Below, one piece after another: positions 9,348-18,163 of a DNA stretch of 54,409 bases. The DNA is from Opitutales bacterium (GTDB lineage Bacteria > Verrucomicrobiota > Verrucomicrobiia > Opitutales > T3Sed10-336). Positions within the stretch are counted from its first letter, which is position 1. Every line of letters begins with the position of its first letter. Made by a program: the position numbers and the translations under genes. The notes beneath the pieces were generated by a model. It made no database searches. It saw only the letters and a list, made by a program, of their open reading frames with translations, and was not told where the DNA came from. The stretch spans positions 1-54,409 of the forward strand of contig SLTG01000075.1 of assembly GCA_007130045.1 (NCBI GenBank), read 5' to 3'.

Positions 9348-10397
9348 ATGGCAACGACACAAACGCGGGAGAGCATCTCGAATTTCACGAGCAAGGATCT
9401 GGTTTCCGACCAGGACGTGAGGTGGTGCCCCGGATGCGGGGACTACTCGATTCTCAAACAGGTCCAGAAAGTTCTGCCTGAACTGGGGTTGAAGAAGGAG
9501 AACATCGTTTTCATTTCGGGAATCGGTTGCTCTTCGCGCTTCCCCTATTACATGAACACTTACGGGATGCACACGATTCATGGACGCGCCACCGCGATCG
9601 CGACCGGACTGAAGGTCAGCCGGCCCGAGTTGAGCGTCTGGGTGGTGACGGGCGACGGCGACTCTCTTTCGATCGGCGGAAATCATTTTATCCACACGCT
9701 CCGGAAGAATCCCGACCTGAACGTGCTTCTGTTTAACAACGAGATCTACGGTCTGACGAAGGGGCAGTTTTCTCCCACCTCCCCGGAGGGGAAGGTCACC
9801 AAGTCCAGTCCGATGGGATCGGTGGAGCATCCCTTCAATCCCCTTGCGCTGGCGCTGGGGGCCGACGCGACGTTTGTGGCGCGTTCGATAGACCGGGATC
9901 CGAAGCATCTGCAGGACATGATTCGCCGTTCGACCGCCCACAGGGGAACGTCGCTTCTCGAGATTTATCAGAATTGCAACGTATTCAACGACGGGGCGTT
10001 TCAGTCATTCACGGACCGCGCCAGCAAGAACGATCACGCCCTTTTCCTCGAAGACGGGAAACCGCTGTTGTTCGGCAAGGACAATTGCAAGGGGATCCGC
10101 CTGCGCGACGGCTACCGTCCGCAGATCGTGGACCTTGATTCCGACGGCGTTTCGGAGAGCGAACTATGGATTCACGACGAGAAAGATTCGCTCAAGGCGG
10201 GAATGCTTGCCCGTCTCTCGGAGAACGAACACGGCGAGAAGGGCGATTTCCCCCGTGCGTTCGGTGTGTTTTACGCATCGGAGCGAAGCTGTCTGGAGGA
10301 AGCGGTCCAGTCCCAGATCGAAAATGCTTTCGAGCGCATGGGTGAAGGGGATCTGGACTTGTTGATCCGGGGGGATCATGTTTGGGAGATCAAGTAG
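9348..10397 (+). CDS. korB: 2-oxoacid:ferredoxin oxidoreductase, beta subunit (thiamine diphosphate binding)
   Basis: The 349-residue protein starts at ATG 9348, preceded by GAAGGAT as ribosome binding site. The long open frame running in from 8604 overlaps korA and is not used. The motifs are RWCPGCGDYSILKQ near residue 25, GIGCSSRFPYYMNTYG, and the thiamine-diphosphate/Mg2+ motif VTGDGDSLSIGGNH, completed by NNEIYGLTKGQFSPTS. These last motifs resemble 2-oxoglutarate:ferredoxin oxidoreductases. No separate ferredoxin-like delta gene is present, as expected for the two-subunit type. It forms an operon with the upstream alpha/gamma gene and feeds low-potential electrons to ferredoxin. Confidence 0.9.
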   Translation: MATTQTRESISNFTSKDLVSDQDVRWCPGCGDYSILKQVQKVLPELGLKKENIVFISGIGCSSRFPYYMNTYGMHTIHGRATAIATGLKVSRPELSVWVVTGDGDSLSIGGNHFIHTLRKNPDLNVLLFNNEIYGLTKGQFSPTSPEGKVTKSSPMGSVEHPFNPLALALGADATFVARSIDRDPKHLQDMIRRSTAHRGTSLLEIYQNCNVFNDGAFQSFTDRASKNDHALFLEDGKPLLFGKDNCKGIRLRDGYRPQIVDLDSDGVSESELWIHDEKDSLKAGMLARLSENEHGEKGDFPRAFGVFYASERSCLEEAVQSQIENAFERMGEGDLDLLIRGDHVWEIK

Positions 10398-10523
10398 GAC
10401 GGGACAAAGGACGAGGGGCGAGGGGAAGCCGGTGCGCGGGCGGGCATTGAGATCGGAATCTTTCCGGCCTGGATCGGATATGTGTTGCCGGGAAGCGTTT
10501 GAGTTTTTGATCGATTGGAAGGG

Positions 10524-11858
10524 ATGAAATCCGCGATGTCACCAGTCAGGCGAGCGTCCGTACACACGCTTGGGTGCCGGTTGAACCAGTCGGAGAGTCT
10601 TCTGCTGAGGGACCGGTTGGAAAAGGAAGGTTATCGGCTGGTTCCATTCGGCGAGGAGGCGGATCTCGGGATCATCAACACATGCACGGTCACCAATCTC
10701 GCCGACGCGAAGTGCCGGAATGTGATCCGTTCGTTCGTGCGAAAAAACCCGCGGGCGTTCACGGCGGTCGTCGGATGCTATTCGCAGATGGGGCACAAGG
10801 CGGTCGCGGAGATTCCCGGAGTGGACCTGATAATCGGCAACCAGGACAAGCTGAGCGTGCTTGACTACGTCGGTTTTGGAAAGAACGAGACTCCGGTCAT
10901 CGTTCGGGACCGCATCGACAAGACGGATTTCTCGATCCATTTCGCCGGCGAGCTGCCGTTCAACAAGCGGGCGAATCTCAAGGTTCAGGACGGGTGCGAT
11001 TTCATGTGCTCGTTCTGCATCATTCCGTTCGCGCGGGGGCGGTCCCGTGCGCGGGAGTTCGGGAATCTGCTGGACGAGGCGCGTTCGCTTGCGGCGCGCG
11101 GCGTTCGTGAAATCGTTCTCACGGGAGTGAACATCGGCACGTACGCTTACGAGGGCCGCGGCATCCTGGAGGTGGTTGAGGCGCTGAACTCGGTTACCGG
11201 GATCGACCGGATCCGCATCAGCAGCATCGAGCCGACGACGATTCCGGAGGAGCTGTTCGGGATGATGCGCGATCCGGACCACGCGCTGCTGCCGTTCCTG
11301 CACATTCCGCTGCAATCGGGCTGCGATCGGGTTCTCGGGCTGATGAAGCGGAAGTATTCATTTTACGAATACCTGGATTTCATTCACCGGGCAAACGATG
11401 CCGTGCCGGATCTCTGCATCGGCACCGACATCATGGTCGGATTTCCGGGCGAGAGCGGTGAAGAGTTCGACGAGACGTGCCGGGTCTTCCTTGAGAATCC
11501 GTTTGCCTATTGTCACGTTTTTTCGTTTTCCGAGCGGGAAGGGACGCCGGCGGAACGGATGGAGGGATCGGTGTCCGTGCCGGAGCGGACTCGTCGCAGC
11601 GCGTTTCTAAGGCGGCTCAGCGCGAGCCGCAGGCGGGAGTATTACGAAAAATTTTTGGGCCGGACACTGCGGGTGCTTTTCGAGGATCCGAAGCCGGGGC
11701 ACTGGACCGGGTACACGGACAACTACGTTCGGGTCGTTGTGGACGCCGAAACGGTGCCGCCGGAAACAGGCGATCTGACCAACCGGACGGGGATGGTGCG
11801 ACTGGAGAAGGTGAGCGCGGATTTCGTCGAAGGAAGGATTTTGAAGGGAGAGGGGTGA
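10524..11858 (+). CDS. mtaB: tRNA (N6-threonylcarbamoyladenosine-37) methylthiotransferase
   Basis: This radical-SAM enzyme adds a methylthio group to t6A37 of ANN-decoding tRNAs. It has the UPF0004 domain with VHTLGCRLNQSES, NTCTVTN and VVGCYSQMG supplying the three Cys of the auxiliary 4Fe-4S cluster. The radical-SAM motif is QDGCDFMCSFCIIPFARG and a TRAM-like end follows. About 444 residues is normal. The exact start is uncertain: TTG 10515, ATG 10524 and ATG 10536 are in frame. GGAAGGG at 10517-10523 touches the middle ATG and lies 12 bases from the last one. It ends ahead of a strong hairpin and a convergent gene. Confidence 0.9.
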   Translation: MKSAMSPVRRASVHTLGCRLNQSESLLLRDRLEKEGYRLVPFGEEADLGIINTCTVTNLADAKCRNVIRSFVRKNPRAFTAVVGCYSQMGHKAVAEIPGVDLIIGNQDKLSVLDYVGFGKNETPVIVRDRIDKTDFSIHFAGELPFNKRANLKVQDGCDFMCSFCIIPFARGRSRAREFGNLLDEARSLAARGVREIVLTGVNIGTYAYEGRGILEVVEALNSVTGIDRIRISSIEPTTIPEELFGMMRDPDHALLPFLHIPLQSGCDRVLGLMKRKYSFYEYLDFIHRANDAVPDLCIGTDIMVGFPGESGEEFDETCRVFLENPFAYCHVFSFSEREGTPAERMEGSVSVPERTRRSAFLRRLSASRRREYYEKFLGRTLRVLFEDPKPGHWTGYTDNYVRVVVDAETVPPETGDLTNRTGMVRLEKVSADFVEGRILKGEG

Positions 11859-11881
11859 TGGTGCCTGCCTCTTCACTTCGG

Positions 11882-11916
11882 GAACCGCTCATCGGGTAAG
11901 ACCCGATGAGCGGTTC
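11882..11916. terminator. perfect 16-bp hairpin between convergent genes, bidirectional end signal candidate
   Basis: The arms 11882-11897 and 11901-11916 are exact reverse complements around an AAG loop, 23 bases past the mtaB stop and ahead of the convergent phosphodiesterase gene. The inner part, CATCGGGTAAGACCCGATG, recurs in related form at 14539, 40514 and 51701. No T-tract follows on either side, so it may act with Rho, protect 3' ends, or be a short palindromic repeat element. Confidence 0.6.
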
Positions 11917-11995
11917 GGGGGCATGGAGAGAAGACTCGATCCGGGGGTGGACCCGAGGTTGCGGAGGGAGAAGTATCCCGCATTGCCGGATGATC

Positions 11996-13351
11996 TTACC
12001 GCAGGTCGATGGGGCGGGATTGTGCGGTTTCGGCAGGGGTGATGCCGAGCAGGCGGGCGACGGTCGGGTGGAGCTGGAGTGAGTGGACCGGGCCGAGATC
12101 GGTGCCGCCGAATGAAATCGGGTAACGGTGGAAGAGGGCGACGGTGTTCATATCGGGGTCCTGCACGGGATCGTATCCGTGCATTCCAAATGGACCGGTT
12201 CCTTCTTCGGGGGCCATGCGGATTCCGTGCGGTCTCCGGCTGAATGTGTATCCGGATTCGAGGACGATGAGCAAGTCACCGGTTCGGGAGGGATGGTCAT
12301 AGCCCCATTCGGCCGGGAGCGATTCGCGGGTGTAAGCGCGGACGAATCCGAATTCAGCGAGGCGGTCCAATGTCTCTTCGACCAATTCGTCGCGTTGTCC
12401 GGGGGAGAGTTCGGAGTCGAGATATACGTGAGCGATATTGGCCGAAGTAATCAGACGAACATCCTCGCGATCACTCAACCCGGTCAGGTGATCCGGGTGG
12501 ACGAGGGTATGGACTTCGCTCATGCCGTGGTCGGAGGTGACCGTGAAATAAAGCTCGTCGTCGGGCGCCATGTTTTCGTTCCAGAACTCAACAAGCTCCT
12601 CGTAGTGGCGGCCGAGGATCGCGTCGATCTCCTCGACGGCGGAAACGACCTCATCGGAATCCGGGCCGAAACGGTGTCCGGGGGAGTCGGGGCCGACCGT
12701 GTAGCCCATCAGGAGGCGCAGGGGTTCCGAGTGTTCGTCGGTCAACAGGATATCGAGGAGTCTGCGGAGGCGTTCCTCGTTCGAGAGTCCGCGCTGATAT
12801 TCGGGGTCGAAGTAGTCGGCGGAGTACGGGCCGGTCTGGGCATGAGAGAGCACCCAGTCGAGTGAAGCGACCCGAAGCCCCTGCCGGACGGCGGTATTCC
12901 AGATGGGTTCGGCTTCCAGGAGGCTGGAGTCGCTCGGAAAGTGATATTCGCGGCCGGTTTCGAGGTCGTGGAACGAATTGGCCGTTATCCCGTGCTCGCC
13001 GGGCCTGACCCCGGTGGCCTGCGAGACGTGGCTGGGGAAGGTGGTGGAAGGGAAAACGACTTCGTGTTCCAGGCTGTAGGCGCCCTCGGCGAGCAAAAAG
13101 TCGAAGAACGGGGTGTCGGCGCGTTCCAGGTAATCGGAGCGGAGACCGTCGATACTGATCCAGTAAACGACACTGACCGGTTCGGCGCGGTCGGTGGCGC
13201 GATCCGCGCGTCCGTAATAACCGGCTTCCGAGGGTGTGACGTGCTGTTCTCCGACTCCGGGGGGCACGCGGCGTTGGGTAAGGAGCATCACGATGCCTGC
13301 AACGAGGACTGCGGCGAGAATTCCGAGGACGATCAGGTCATTCTTTTTCAT
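11996..13351 (-). CDS. membrane-anchored nucleotide pyrophosphatase/phosphodiesterase family protein
   Basis: The 451-residue protein has an N-terminal membrane anchor (residues about 5-24) followed by the alkaline-phosphatase-superfamily core. Asp68 in YWISIDGLRSDY is the first metal ligand and Thr104 in FPSTTFPSHVS is the expected nucleophile. TSDHGMSEVHTLVHPD (near 270) and a late MHGYDP supply the other zinc ligands. Such enzymes cleave phosphodiester or pyrophosphate bonds of nucleotides or lipids outside the membrane; the substrate is unknown. It runs convergently to mtaB and divergently from the alpha/beta hydrolase, with no partner gene in an operon. Confidence 0.85.
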   Translation of the reverse strand: MKKNDLIVLGILAAVLVAGIVMLLTQRRVPPGVGEQHVTPSEAGYYGRADRATDRAEPVSVVYWISIDGLRSDYLERADTPFFDFLLAEGAYSLEHEVVFPSTTFPSHVSQATGVRPGEHGITANSFHDLETGREYHFPSDSSLLEAEPIWNTAVRQGLRVASLDWVLSHAQTGPYSADYFDPEYQRGLSNEERLRRLLDILLTDEHSEPLRLLMGYTVGPDSPGHRFGPDSDEVVSAVEEIDAILGRHYEELVEFWNENMAPDDELYFTVTSDHGMSEVHTLVHPDHLTGLSDREDVRLITSANIAHVYLDSELSPGQRDELVEETLDRLAEFGFVRAYTRESLPAEWGYDHPSRTGDLLIVLESGYTFSRRPHGIRMAPEEGTGPFGMHGYDPVQDPDMNTVALFHRYPISFGGTDLGPVHSLQLHPTVARLLGITPAETAQSRPIDLR

Positions 13352-13643
13352 ATCGACGTGAGCATTGTACGGGTGATCGGGCTTTCACCAAGCATGAAAC
13401 GCATTATTCGGCGCGGAAGGCTGCGGAGGCACGGATCTGCTTTCCTCCCAACGGTGCGCCGGGCCTGTGGCACGGTATATGTAAACGTATTGTTTCCACC
13501 GTTTGATCAATTATTGCAGGGATTTCCGCTTTGGATTTTTCTCCGGGGGCTATTGGATGTGGCCTTGACGCGCCCGCGCGGGGTTCGGCGGGGCGTCGGA
13601 AATAATTGGAATGCCGGGCTTAACGTTGTTTAGGCTGGATGTT

Positions 13644-14486
13644 ATGAGTGCAAAGAAGTCGATATTCGGTTCCCCCGTATGGCGGGCCATCCGCTTCGTT
13701 CTCCTAGTGTACGCGGGAGTGGTCATTCTTATGGGGCTGTTTCAGAGGATGTACATCTACTACCCTTCCACCGAGGATCCGTCGCGGTTGGAGGAATTGG
13801 CGGATCGATTCGGTTTGTCCGCGTGGCGCTCGTCGGAGGGGGAAATCATCGGCTGGAGGGGGGGAGTCAACGGGAGCGGGAGCCGGATCGTCGTGTTTCA
13901 CGGGAACGCCGGCCATGCGCTTCACCGTGATTATTACGTGGACCTGTTTTCGGGTTTCGAGGATTCGGGGCCGTGGGAGGTTTTTCTGTTTGAATATCCG
14001 GGCTATGGGGGACGCGACGGGCGTCCATCCGAGAAGGTCTTTGTGCGGGCGGCGTTGGAGGCGGTGGATGAAATGCTGGAAGAGGACGGGGAGAGGCCGC
14101 TTTACCTGGTCGGCGAATCGCTCGGGAGCGGAGTGGCCAGCCACGTGATCGCGAGTCGCGGCGACGAGATCGACGGAGCGCTCTTCCTGGCGCCGTTCAC
14201 GGGTTTGGCCGACGTCGGTTCCGCCCATTTCCCCTTTCTTCCCGTACGGCTCCTGCTGCGCGATCGCTACGACAACGCGCGGCATCTGAGCGATTACGAG
14301 GGGCCGGTGGCGATTCTGGTCGCCGAGCTGGATGAAACGGTCCCGGCGCGGTTCGGGCACGAGTTGTACGAGAGTTTCGAGGGAAGAAAAGGTTTGTGGG
14401 AAATTGAGGGGGCTCGCCACAACACGCTCTGGGATCATACGGCGACCGAGGTCTGGGAAGAAATCGTGTCGTTTCTCGTGGAGTGA
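13644..14486 (+). CDS. membrane-anchored alpha/beta hydrolase
   Basis: The 280-residue protein has a hydrophobic helix at about residues 14-32 (RFVLLVYAGVVILMGLF), then an alpha/beta hydrolase fold. HGNAG forms the oxyanion region, GESLGSG holds the nucleophile Ser159, AELDETVP the acid Asp230 and ARHNTLW the base His259. The overall order matches the ABHD12/13- or BEM46-like group. The substrate is unknown, probably an ester or acyl group at the membrane. An in-frame ATG at 13611 would add 11 residues; I prefer 13644 because the membrane helix then follows a short basic N-terminus. Confidence 0.85.
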   Translation: MSAKKSIFGSPVWRAIRFVLLVYAGVVILMGLFQRMYIYYPSTEDPSRLEELADRFGLSAWRSSEGEIIGWRGGVNGSGSRIVVFHGNAGHALHRDYYVDLFSGFEDSGPWEVFLFEYPGYGGRDGRPSEKVFVRAALEAVDEMLEEDGERPLYLVGESLGSGVASHVIASRGDEIDGALFLAPFTGLADVGSAHFPFLPVRLLLRDRYDNARHLSDYEGPVAILVAELDETVPARFGHELYESFEGRKGLWEIEGARHNTLWDHTATEVWEEIVSFLVE

Positions 14487-14538
14487 GGGCGGGAGGAAAA
14501 AGGGGTTCCTGTTGGTGGTTCGCGGTTGGCGGGAGGAT

Positions 14539-14580
14539 CATCGGAAAAGACCCGATGCCTGCTACGGTGAAGACCCGTTG
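14539..14580. repeat. two tandem short palindromic elements of the AAGACCCG family
   Basis: CATCGGAAAAGACCCGATG (14539-14557) and a looser copy, TACGGTGAAGACCCGTTG (14563-14580), lie in the 102-base gap between the convergent hydrolase and sugar-kinase genes. The first copy differs from the one at 11890 at only two central positions. The position suggests a role at transcript ends. Confidence 0.5.
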
Positions 14581-14588
14581 CCGCGGAG

Positions 14589-15476
14589 TCATTGGGTTCT
14601 ATCGAGAATCCATTCCTTCGGATTGTAGGGGGGGACGGCGCCGTCGCGGGTCGCGATAAACTCTCCGAAGCGGCAGGCGATTTCGAGAATTTCGCGGGAG
14701 GAGCCGCTTTTGGCGAGGTAATTGGCGGTAAAGGCGGCGAGGAATCCGTCACCGGCGCCGACGGTATCCCTGACGGTGACCTTGCGTCCTTCGGCGACGA
14801 GCCATTCGCCTTCGTCGAGGAATGCGGCGCCTTTTTCGGCGCGGGTGACGCAAATCCTCCGGACGCCAATTCGGTCGCGCAGGAGGCGGGCGGCGTTTTT
14901 GAGAGGGACGTTGCGGGATTCCACGGGAAGAAGGCAAAAAAGTTCTTCCTCGTTCAGCTTGAGCAGGTCGGCCGGGCGCGCGAGTTCCTGGACGAGATCG
15001 AGATCGTCGTAAGGGGGACGGAGATTGACGTCGTAGATCTTGAAAAGGGAGTCGCGGGCGAGCAGCTTTGTGATCTCGCCGCGATTGAATTCACCGCGCT
15101 GGGCGAGCGTCCCGTAAATGACCGCGTCGGCTTTGTCCGCCAGTGCCGCGGCCTGTTCATCGACCGGGATACGGTCCCACGCGACGGGCTCGAGGATTGA
15201 GTAGGACGCGTTGCCCCGGGCGTCGATTTTGACCTTCACCGTTCCGGTCGGAAGAGAGTCGTGCCGGTGAATGAGATCGGGGGGCAAGCCGGCCGCGGCC
15301 ATCCGTTCGGTCGCTTCGTCCCCGAGGAAATCCCGGCCGACGCAGGTGAGCGGCCAGGCATCGGCGCCGAAACGGCGAAGGTGAAAGGCGGCATTCATCG
15401 GGGCTCCGCCGAAGAAAAGGCCGTTCGGCAGACAATCCCAGAGTGCTTCACCGTAGCAAATGATGGTTTTCGGCAT
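14589..15476 (-). CDS. PfkB-family sugar kinase, probably fructokinase-like
   Basis: The start at 15476 gives MPKTIICYGEALWDCLP, the usual ribokinase-fold opening. The open frame extends to 15533, but the extra 19 residues have no family similarity. The 295-residue protein has the sugar-binding GGAPMNAAFHL and the C-terminal PfkB signature DTVGAGDGFLAAF, whose Asp is the catalytic base, plus NLRPPYDD and LKLNEEEL typical of fructokinase/KDG-kinase relatives. It phosphorylates a sugar or sugar acid with ATP in the cytoplasm. Given the polysaccharide-lyase genes at the left end, KDG-like substrates are also possible. It stands alone, divergent from coaE. Confidence 0.85.
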   Translation of the reverse strand: MPKTIICYGEALWDCLPNGLFFGGAPMNAAFHLRRFGADAWPLTCVGRDFLGDEATERMAAAGLPPDLIHRHDSLPTGTVKVKIDARGNASYSILEPVAWDRIPVDEQAAALADKADAVIYGTLAQRGEFNRGEITKLLARDSLFKIYDVNLRPPYDDLDLVQELARPADLLKLNEEELFCLLPVESRNVPLKNAARLLRDRIGVRRICVTRAEKGAAFLDEGEWLVAEGRKVTVRDTVGAGDGFLAAFTANYLAKSGSSREILEIACRFGEFIATRDGAVPPYNPKEWILDRTQ

Positions 15477-15597
15477 GGATGAGATTGGAATCCTCCCGGC
15501 GCCTTCCGGGCGAGGAATAAATGAAAAAATCACGACTTATTTCCAATGAAAATAAAAAAAAGTATGGACAAACGTTGCCGCAACAGTGATTGCTCCG

Positions 15598-16224
15598 ATG
15601 AACCGGATGTTGCCACAAGACTCACGCCTGAAGAGGGACGACCGCCCCGCCTTCGTTATTGGAATTACGGGAGGAATGGCCTGCGGGAAATCCGCGGCGG
15701 CGGAAGTTTTTCGAAGGTCGGGATTCGGTTGTGTGGACTGCGACGAGATAGTCCGCGAATTATTGGCGGAAAAGCGTGACGTCTGCCGCGCCGTGCGCGA
15801 ACGATTCGGGGATTCGGTCATGGATTCGAAAGGAGCGGTGAGCCGTTCCGCGCTGGCGGAGGTGGTCTTTGCATCGTCTGATGATCTCGATTGGCTTGAG
15901 AATCTCCTGCACCCAAAGGTGATCGGAATCTGGCAGGAGAGGACAGCGGCCGGGCCGGAACCAATGTGGGCGGTTGAGATTCCGCTCCTTTTCGAGAAAG
16001 GACTTGAAAAACACGTGGACGTGACCGTGTGTATTGCTGCGAGTCCGCGCGTTCAAAGAGAAAGATTACGCCTGCGGGGAATGAACGATGAGCAGGCGAA
16101 TTCGCGAACATACCGGCAGTACTCCATTGAAGTTAAGATGGAATTGGCGGATCATGTGGTGTTGAACGATGGATCCGAGCGTTTTCTTCGCGAGCAGGTA
16201 CTCGATTTGATTCGCAATTTGTAG
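15598..16224 (+). CDS. coaE: dephospho-CoA kinase
   Basis: The last step of coenzyme A synthesis, phosphorylation of the ribose 3'-hydroxyl of dephospho-CoA. The 208-residue product has the P-loop GITGGMACGKS (residues 22-32), the substrate-binding VDCDEIVREL, the lid HPKVIGIW and the C-terminal AVEIPLLFEKGLEK. The start is open: GTG 15586, ATG 15598 and ATG 15607 are in frame, none with a clear ribosome binding site. The CoA-binding region near the C-terminus (EQANSRTYRQYS) differs from the common 'RxxxQ' wording, but the core is clear. A 127-base gap separates it from rho, so they may be cotranscribed. Confidence 0.88.
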   Translation: MNRMLPQDSRLKRDDRPAFVIGITGGMACGKSAAAEVFRRSGFGCVDCDEIVRELLAEKRDVCRAVRERFGDSVMDSKGAVSRSALAEVVFASSDDLDWLENLLHPKVIGIWQERTAAGPEPMWAVEIPLLFEKGLEKHVDVTVCIAASPRVQRERLRLRGMNDEQANSRTYRQYSIEVKMELADHVVLNDGSERFLREQVLDLIRNL

Positions 16225-16351
16225 GGTAAACGACCAAAAATGTTAAGAACAGATCGGGATGGAATGTCTGTGCATATCATGACTCAACGCGATTTTTCAG
16301 CCTTGGAAAGGGTGTTTGTTCGATTAACCGATGTGAGCCCGGAGAGTGAAC

Positions 16352-18127
16352 ATGGAATCGAGAGATGATTGGAGCCCGGCGAAAGCCGGGCAACCGAAGA
16401 CGAATGCGAAAGCGTTCTCGAAGAGTACGGCGCTGAAAGGGGCGGCGCGCGGCGGGAAGAAGCGGCCGGCGGAAATCGGGGCCTTCGACGACCGCGACAA
16501 GGCTACACCTGAGGAACTCGGCGATCAGGAGAGGTTTCAGTTTTCTCCGGATGATTCAAGCACGGGTGGAGGCGGGCCCGGGGGAGGCCCGCGCGCCCTG
16601 GCTGGCTGGAACCGGACAGGTGAAGCGAAAAAGAAATATACGGGTGGAAAACGCTCCGGGCAGGATGGCGTCCGGCGGAAGCCGCAAACCCGGAATGTTC
16701 GAAGGGAGAAAGGGGATCGTCCGTACTCAGGTCAGCCATCGAGCAAATTCCCGGTGCTGCGGGCGCGATCGCTGGCATCGGGTCCCGGCCTGCCGGACGG
16801 GCGAGAATTCGAAGATGAAAGGGAATTGGCGCGCATGGTCGAAGCGGCCGGCGGTGGCGGCGAGCCGCTCCAGGTGGCGGTACTCCATGATCGTTCCGTA
16901 AAGGAGCTGCTTGCTGAAGCCGAGGCGATGGGTGTCCGGGACGGCGCGGCGCCGTCCCGCCGATCACTGGTCGAAAAGATTATCCGTGCGGCGGGTGAGG
17001 CGCGCAGGCCGGTCGTGGACGAAGGGATCTTGTTCGTGGCTCACGAGGGCCATGGTTTTGTCGTGCGGCGCCAGAACGATTACCAGCTTCAGGGCGAAGA
17101 TCCCTACGTTGCGCCCGCGTTGATCCGGCGCTACGGGATGCGGCCCGGCCAGTCGGTGCGGGTGCTGATACGTCCGTCGGCGAAAGGGGAACGATGCCCT
17201 GCCGCGCTGGCCGTGCTCAAGGTGATGGGAGAGGACCCGGAGTCGGCGTCGAAGCTTCCGCGATTCGAGAACCTCGTTCCGTACTATCCATTGGAGAGGA
17301 TCCTGCTGGAAAAGGTCCGGACCGACGGCAGACCGGATATCTCAATGAGGGTGATCGAGATACTCTCGCCGATCGGATTTGGCCAGCGCGGCCTGATTGT
17401 CGCGCCTCCGCGTGCAGGGAAGACCCTGCTGCTTCAGAAGATTGCCGAATCGGTTGCGACCAACACGCCGGAAGCGACCCTGATCGTTCTCCTTGTCGAT
17501 GAGCGACCGGAGGAAGTGAACGAATTCCGTCGTCGCGGGCACGGCGAAGTGATTAGCTCGACGTTTGACGAGCCACCGGAAAGGCACGTTCAAGTCGCCG
17601 AGATCGTGTTTGAAAAGTCGAGGCGGCTGCTCGAGGCGGGAAAGGACGTCGTCATTCTTCTTGATTCGATCACGCGGTTGGTCCGGGCGCACAACGCGTT
17701 GATAATCAGCGACGGAAGGGTTTTATCCGGCGGGGTGGAGGTGACGGCACTGCACGAACCCAAGCGGTTTTTCGGGAGCGCGCGAAACATCGAGGGCGGC
17801 GGCAGTCTCACTATTCTCGCTACGGCTTCGGTTGGAACGGGCAGCCGGATGGATGAGGTGATATTTGAAGAGTTCCAGGGGACCGGAAACATGGAGCTCC
17901 ATCTGGACAGTGAATTGGTCGGCAAGCGTATCTTTCCGGCGATCAACATAGAGAAAACCGGGACGCGCAAAGAAGAGCTGTTATATAGTCCGGACGAAGC
18001 GGAGAAAATTTATTCATTGCGCAGGGCAATGCAAGGTGTTCCAATGGACGAAGCGATGGAGATGTTCATCCAGCGCCTCGAGAAAACCGAAACCAACGCA
18101 GAGTTTCTGATGAATGTGAACCGGTAA
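16352..18127 (+). CDS. rho: transcription termination factor Rho with long disordered N-terminal extension
   Basis: The ATG at 16352 has GGAG seven bases upstream. The 591-residue protein is well above the roughly 420 of the E. coli type. Residues 1 to about 175 are rich in Lys, Arg, Gly, Ser and Pro and look disordered. Then come the Rho N-terminal helix bundle (DRSVKELLAEAEAMGV), the RNA-binding OB domain (GILFVAHEGHGFVVRRQNDY) and the ATPase with Walker A APPRAGKT at 351-358. The Q- and R-loop regions (LDSITRLVRAHN, ILATASVGTGSRMDE) are intact. It unwinds RNA-DNA hybrids to end transcription. It lies 36 bases ahead of pilB, so the pilus genes may share its transcript. Confidence 0.93.
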   Translation: MESRDDWSPAKAGQPKTNAKAFSKSTALKGAARGGKKRPAEIGAFDDRDKATPEELGDQERFQFSPDDSSTGGGGPGGGPRALAGWNRTGEAKKKYTGGKRSGQDGVRRKPQTRNVRREKGDRPYSGQPSSKFPVLRARSLASGPGLPDGREFEDERELARMVEAAGGGGEPLQVAVLHDRSVKELLAEAEAMGVRDGAAPSRRSLVEKIIRAAGEARRPVVDEGILFVAHEGHGFVVRRQNDYQLQGEDPYVAPALIRRYGMRPGQSVRVLIRPSAKGERCPAALAVLKVMGEDPESASKLPRFENLVPYYPLERILLEKVRTDGRPDISMRVIEILSPIGFGQRGLIVAPPRAGKTLLLQKIAESVATNTPEATLIVLLVDERPEEVNEFRRRGHGEVISSTFDEPPERHVQVAEIVFEKSRRLLEAGKDVVILLDSITRLVRAHNALIISDGRVLSGGVEVTALHEPKRFFGSARNIEGGGSLTILATASVGTGSRMDEVIFEEFQGTGNMELHLDSELVGKRIFPAINIEKTGTRKEELLYSPDEAEKIYSLRRAMQGVPMDEAMEMFIQRLEKTETNAEFLMNVNR

Positions 18128-18163
18128 GCATTATTCGGTTCTTACTTTTAAAACTACGCTCAC

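Noticed and set aside
13458-13480. TGGCACG-like sequence as a sigma-54 promoter between the phosphodiesterase and hydrolase genes
   Set aside because: The -24 part fits, but the -12 GC is missing at the right distance.
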